In this document: in pieces, positions 6,982-7,503 of the stretch
Layout of the letters: every line of letters starts with the position of its first letter
Numbering within the stretch: position 1 is the stretch's first letter
NCBI GenBank assembly: GCA_012031955.1
Contig: JAAURZ010000102.1
Coordinates: 1-7,503, forward strand
Length of the DNA: 7,503 nt
From: Bacteroidia bacterium
GTDB taxonomy: Bacteria; Bacteroidota; Bacteroidia; Cytophagales; Cyclobacteriaceae
Reading direction: 5' to 3'
Notes under the pieces: generated by a model
The model's database searches: none
What the model was told of the DNA's origin: nothing
Seen by the model: the letters and a program-made list of their open reading frames with translations, nothing else
Program-made: the position numbers and the translations under genes

Positions 6982-6997
6982 GCGCGATCACGACAAT

Positions 6998-7210
6998 TCA
7001 AATGTGGTCTGGCTTGTCAAGATATTTTGCGATTCCGCGAATGAACTCAACATAGTTACTTCGCTCATGTGCGCTCAGATGTGCGAAATAATCAGATGAC
7101 AGAAAAATGTCGGTGATCTGGTTGAGCATCGCAGGTACCTCAAAGTCATGAAAGAACTTTTGGCTGTGCTCTGTCGGATCTTCACGGTTCAAAGGAAATT
7201 TGGATGACAT
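6998..7210 (-). CDS. Small protein of unknown function, 70 residues
   Basis: I do not recognise this protein. It reads MSSKFPLNREDPTEHSQKF at the start and ends in GIAKYLDKPDHI. It is soluble by composition, rich in His, Asp, Glu and aromatic residues, with no signal peptide or membrane segment. Residues 27-65 look helical (MLNQITDIFLSSDYF, HERSNYVEFIRGIAKYL). It has no Cys, so no zinc site of that kind. The ATG at 7208-7210 is the only good start. By hand count GC is about 43% over 7021-7200, well below the thiolase gene. It diverges from the XRE repressor across a 79-base gap holding a palindrome, so the repressor may control it. Being a real gene is likely but not proven, since the evidence is an open frame with plausible protein composition. 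Confidence 0.6.
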   Translation of the reverse strand: MSSKFPLNREDPTEHSQKFFHDFEVPAMLNQITDIFLSSDYFAHLSAHERSNYVEFIRGIAKYLDKPDHI

Positions 7211-7253
7211 GGGTCGATAGATTTAAGGAACTAATATACATCCAATTTGGATG
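7197..7253. repeat. Direct repeat AATTTGGATG, two copies 47 bases apart
   Basis: AATTTGGATG occurs at 7197-7206 and at 7244-7253. The right copy contains one arm of the palindrome at 7239-7253. The left copy lies at the beginning of the 70-residue gene, where it also encodes residues 2-5. A shorter TTGGATG occurs at 6964-6970 inside the thiolase promoter spacer. These could be repressor half-sites, or chance for the shorter match. Confidence 0.45.
7239..7253. promoter_or_regulatory. Perfect palindrome, candidate operator for the XRE-type regulator
   Basis: CATCCAATTTGGATG is an inverted repeat with seven-base arms around a single central base. It lies in the 79-base gap between the 70-residue gene and the XRE gene, 36 bases before the XRE start. 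On the minus strand it sits immediately upstream of TATATTAG (7231-7238), a 7-of-8 match to the -7 consensus that could serve the 70-residue gene. Binding by the neighbouring regulator is inferred from position and symmetry. Confidence 0.6.
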
Positions 7254-7276
7254 CACTTATAGAATCCAGCCCAATT

Positions 7277-7284
7277 TATCTTTG
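7277..7284 (+). promoter_or_regulatory. Possible -7 box of the XRE gene, close to its start codon
   Basis: TATCTTTG is an exact match to TAnnTTTG. It ends only five bases before the ATG at 7290, so transcription would begin at or next to the start codon and the mRNA would be nearly leaderless. No TTG lies at the usual 17-23 base spacing; the nearest TTTG (7246-7249) is 27 bases upstream, which weakens the call. Confidence 0.4.
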
Positions 7285-7289
7285 ACCTT

Positions 7290-7493
7290 ATGGCAAAGGG
7301 GAGGAAGTACAACTGCATCAAAGAAGTGCTCGCCGAAAAGGGGAAGACGCAGGCCTGGCTTGCGGCGGAACTTGGGAAGGAGTTTCTCACGGTGAATCGA
7401 TATGCAAATAACGCCCGCCAGCCGTCAATTGAAACGTTATATGAAATTGCGAGGATTCTCAAAGTGAAACCATCACAGTTGCTGGTTGAATAA
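7290..7493 (+). CDS. XRE-family helix-turn-helix transcriptional regulator, 67 residues
   Basis: A complete single-domain Cro/C1-type DNA-binding protein. The HTH core covers about residues 5-60: NCIKEVLAEKGKTQAWLAAE (helices 1-2), then LGKEFLTVNRYANNARQPS (recognition helix and following turn), then IETLYEIARILKVKPSQLLV. It is short, without a sensor or dimerisation extension, like the small controller proteins and phage- or island-linked repressors of Bacteroidota. It probably acts as a dimer. The ATG at 7290 begins MAKGRKYNCIKEVL, matching the usual start of such proteins. It is divergent from the 70-residue gene, and the stop lies ten bases from the window end, so any downstream partner gene cannot be seen. 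From memory, close relatives often precede restriction-modification genes; that is a lead, not an observation. Confidence 0.92.
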   Translation: MAKGRKYNCIKEVLAEKGKTQAWLAAELGKEFLTVNRYANNARQPSIETLYEIARILKVKPSQLLVE

Positions 7494-7503
7494 GTAAATT
7501 ACT

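Noticed and set aside
1..7503. CRISPR array, tRNA or rRNA gene, insertion sequence
   Set aside because: No regularly spaced repeats, no cloverleaf-like segment with conserved arms, and no transposase or terminal inverted repeats were found on reading.

Overview
The window looks like a piece of a Bacteroidota chromosome, most likely Cytophagales or a near relative. Three things point there: promoter-like TAnnTTTG boxes, A-rich start regions without Shine-Dalgarno sequences, and protein families typical of the phylum (a TamL-type lipoprotein, a YwqK/MORN_2 repeat protein, a single-domain STAS protein next to RNase Z). Most of it is housekeeping DNA. Only the rightmost ~500 bases, with lower GC, look accessory.

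Layout, left to right. Positions 1-360 (minus) hold the N-terminal part of a TamL/BamA-family outer-membrane assembly lipoprotein that runs off the left edge. A TrmH-family RNA 2'-O-methyltransferase (370-1107, plus) starts nine bases away, head to head. It converges on a YhhQ-type queuosine-precursor transporter (1104-1889, minus), and the two stop codons share one CTAG. Ribonuclease Z (1914-2831, minus) lies 24 bases upstream of the transporter and is probably co-transcribed with it. Next come a STAS-domain anti-sigma-antagonist-like protein (2906-3286), purC (3351-4318) and a secreted ~16-repeat MORN_2 protein (4318-5640), all minus. The MORN_2 stop and the purC start overlap as TAATG, and a good intrinsic terminator follows the STAS gene, so MORN_2-purC-STAS reads as one transcription unit. 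An acetyl-CoA acetyltransferase (5722-6899, minus) has its own near-consensus Bacteroidota promoter and its own intrinsic terminator. At the right end a 70-residue protein of unknown function (minus) and a 67-residue XRE-type repressor (plus) diverge from a 79-base gap that carries a perfect 15-base palindrome.

Functionally, three neighbours (TrmH, YhhQ, RNase Z) act on RNA maturation, mainly tRNA. The others serve purine synthesis, acetyl-CoA/acetoacetyl-CoA metabolism and envelope assembly.

The strongest oddity is five single-base frame breaks in four genes (tamL, purC, MORN_2 twice, thiolase). Each leaves the full family sequence readable on both sides, including catalytic motifs, and none shows other decay. 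Uncorrected indel errors in the assembly explain this better than true gene loss, so these genes are annotated as full-length with a frameshift. No tRNA, rRNA, CRISPR array, insertion sequence or clearly undescribed system is visible. The best lead is the repressor and its operator at the right edge, whose partner genes would lie just outside the window.
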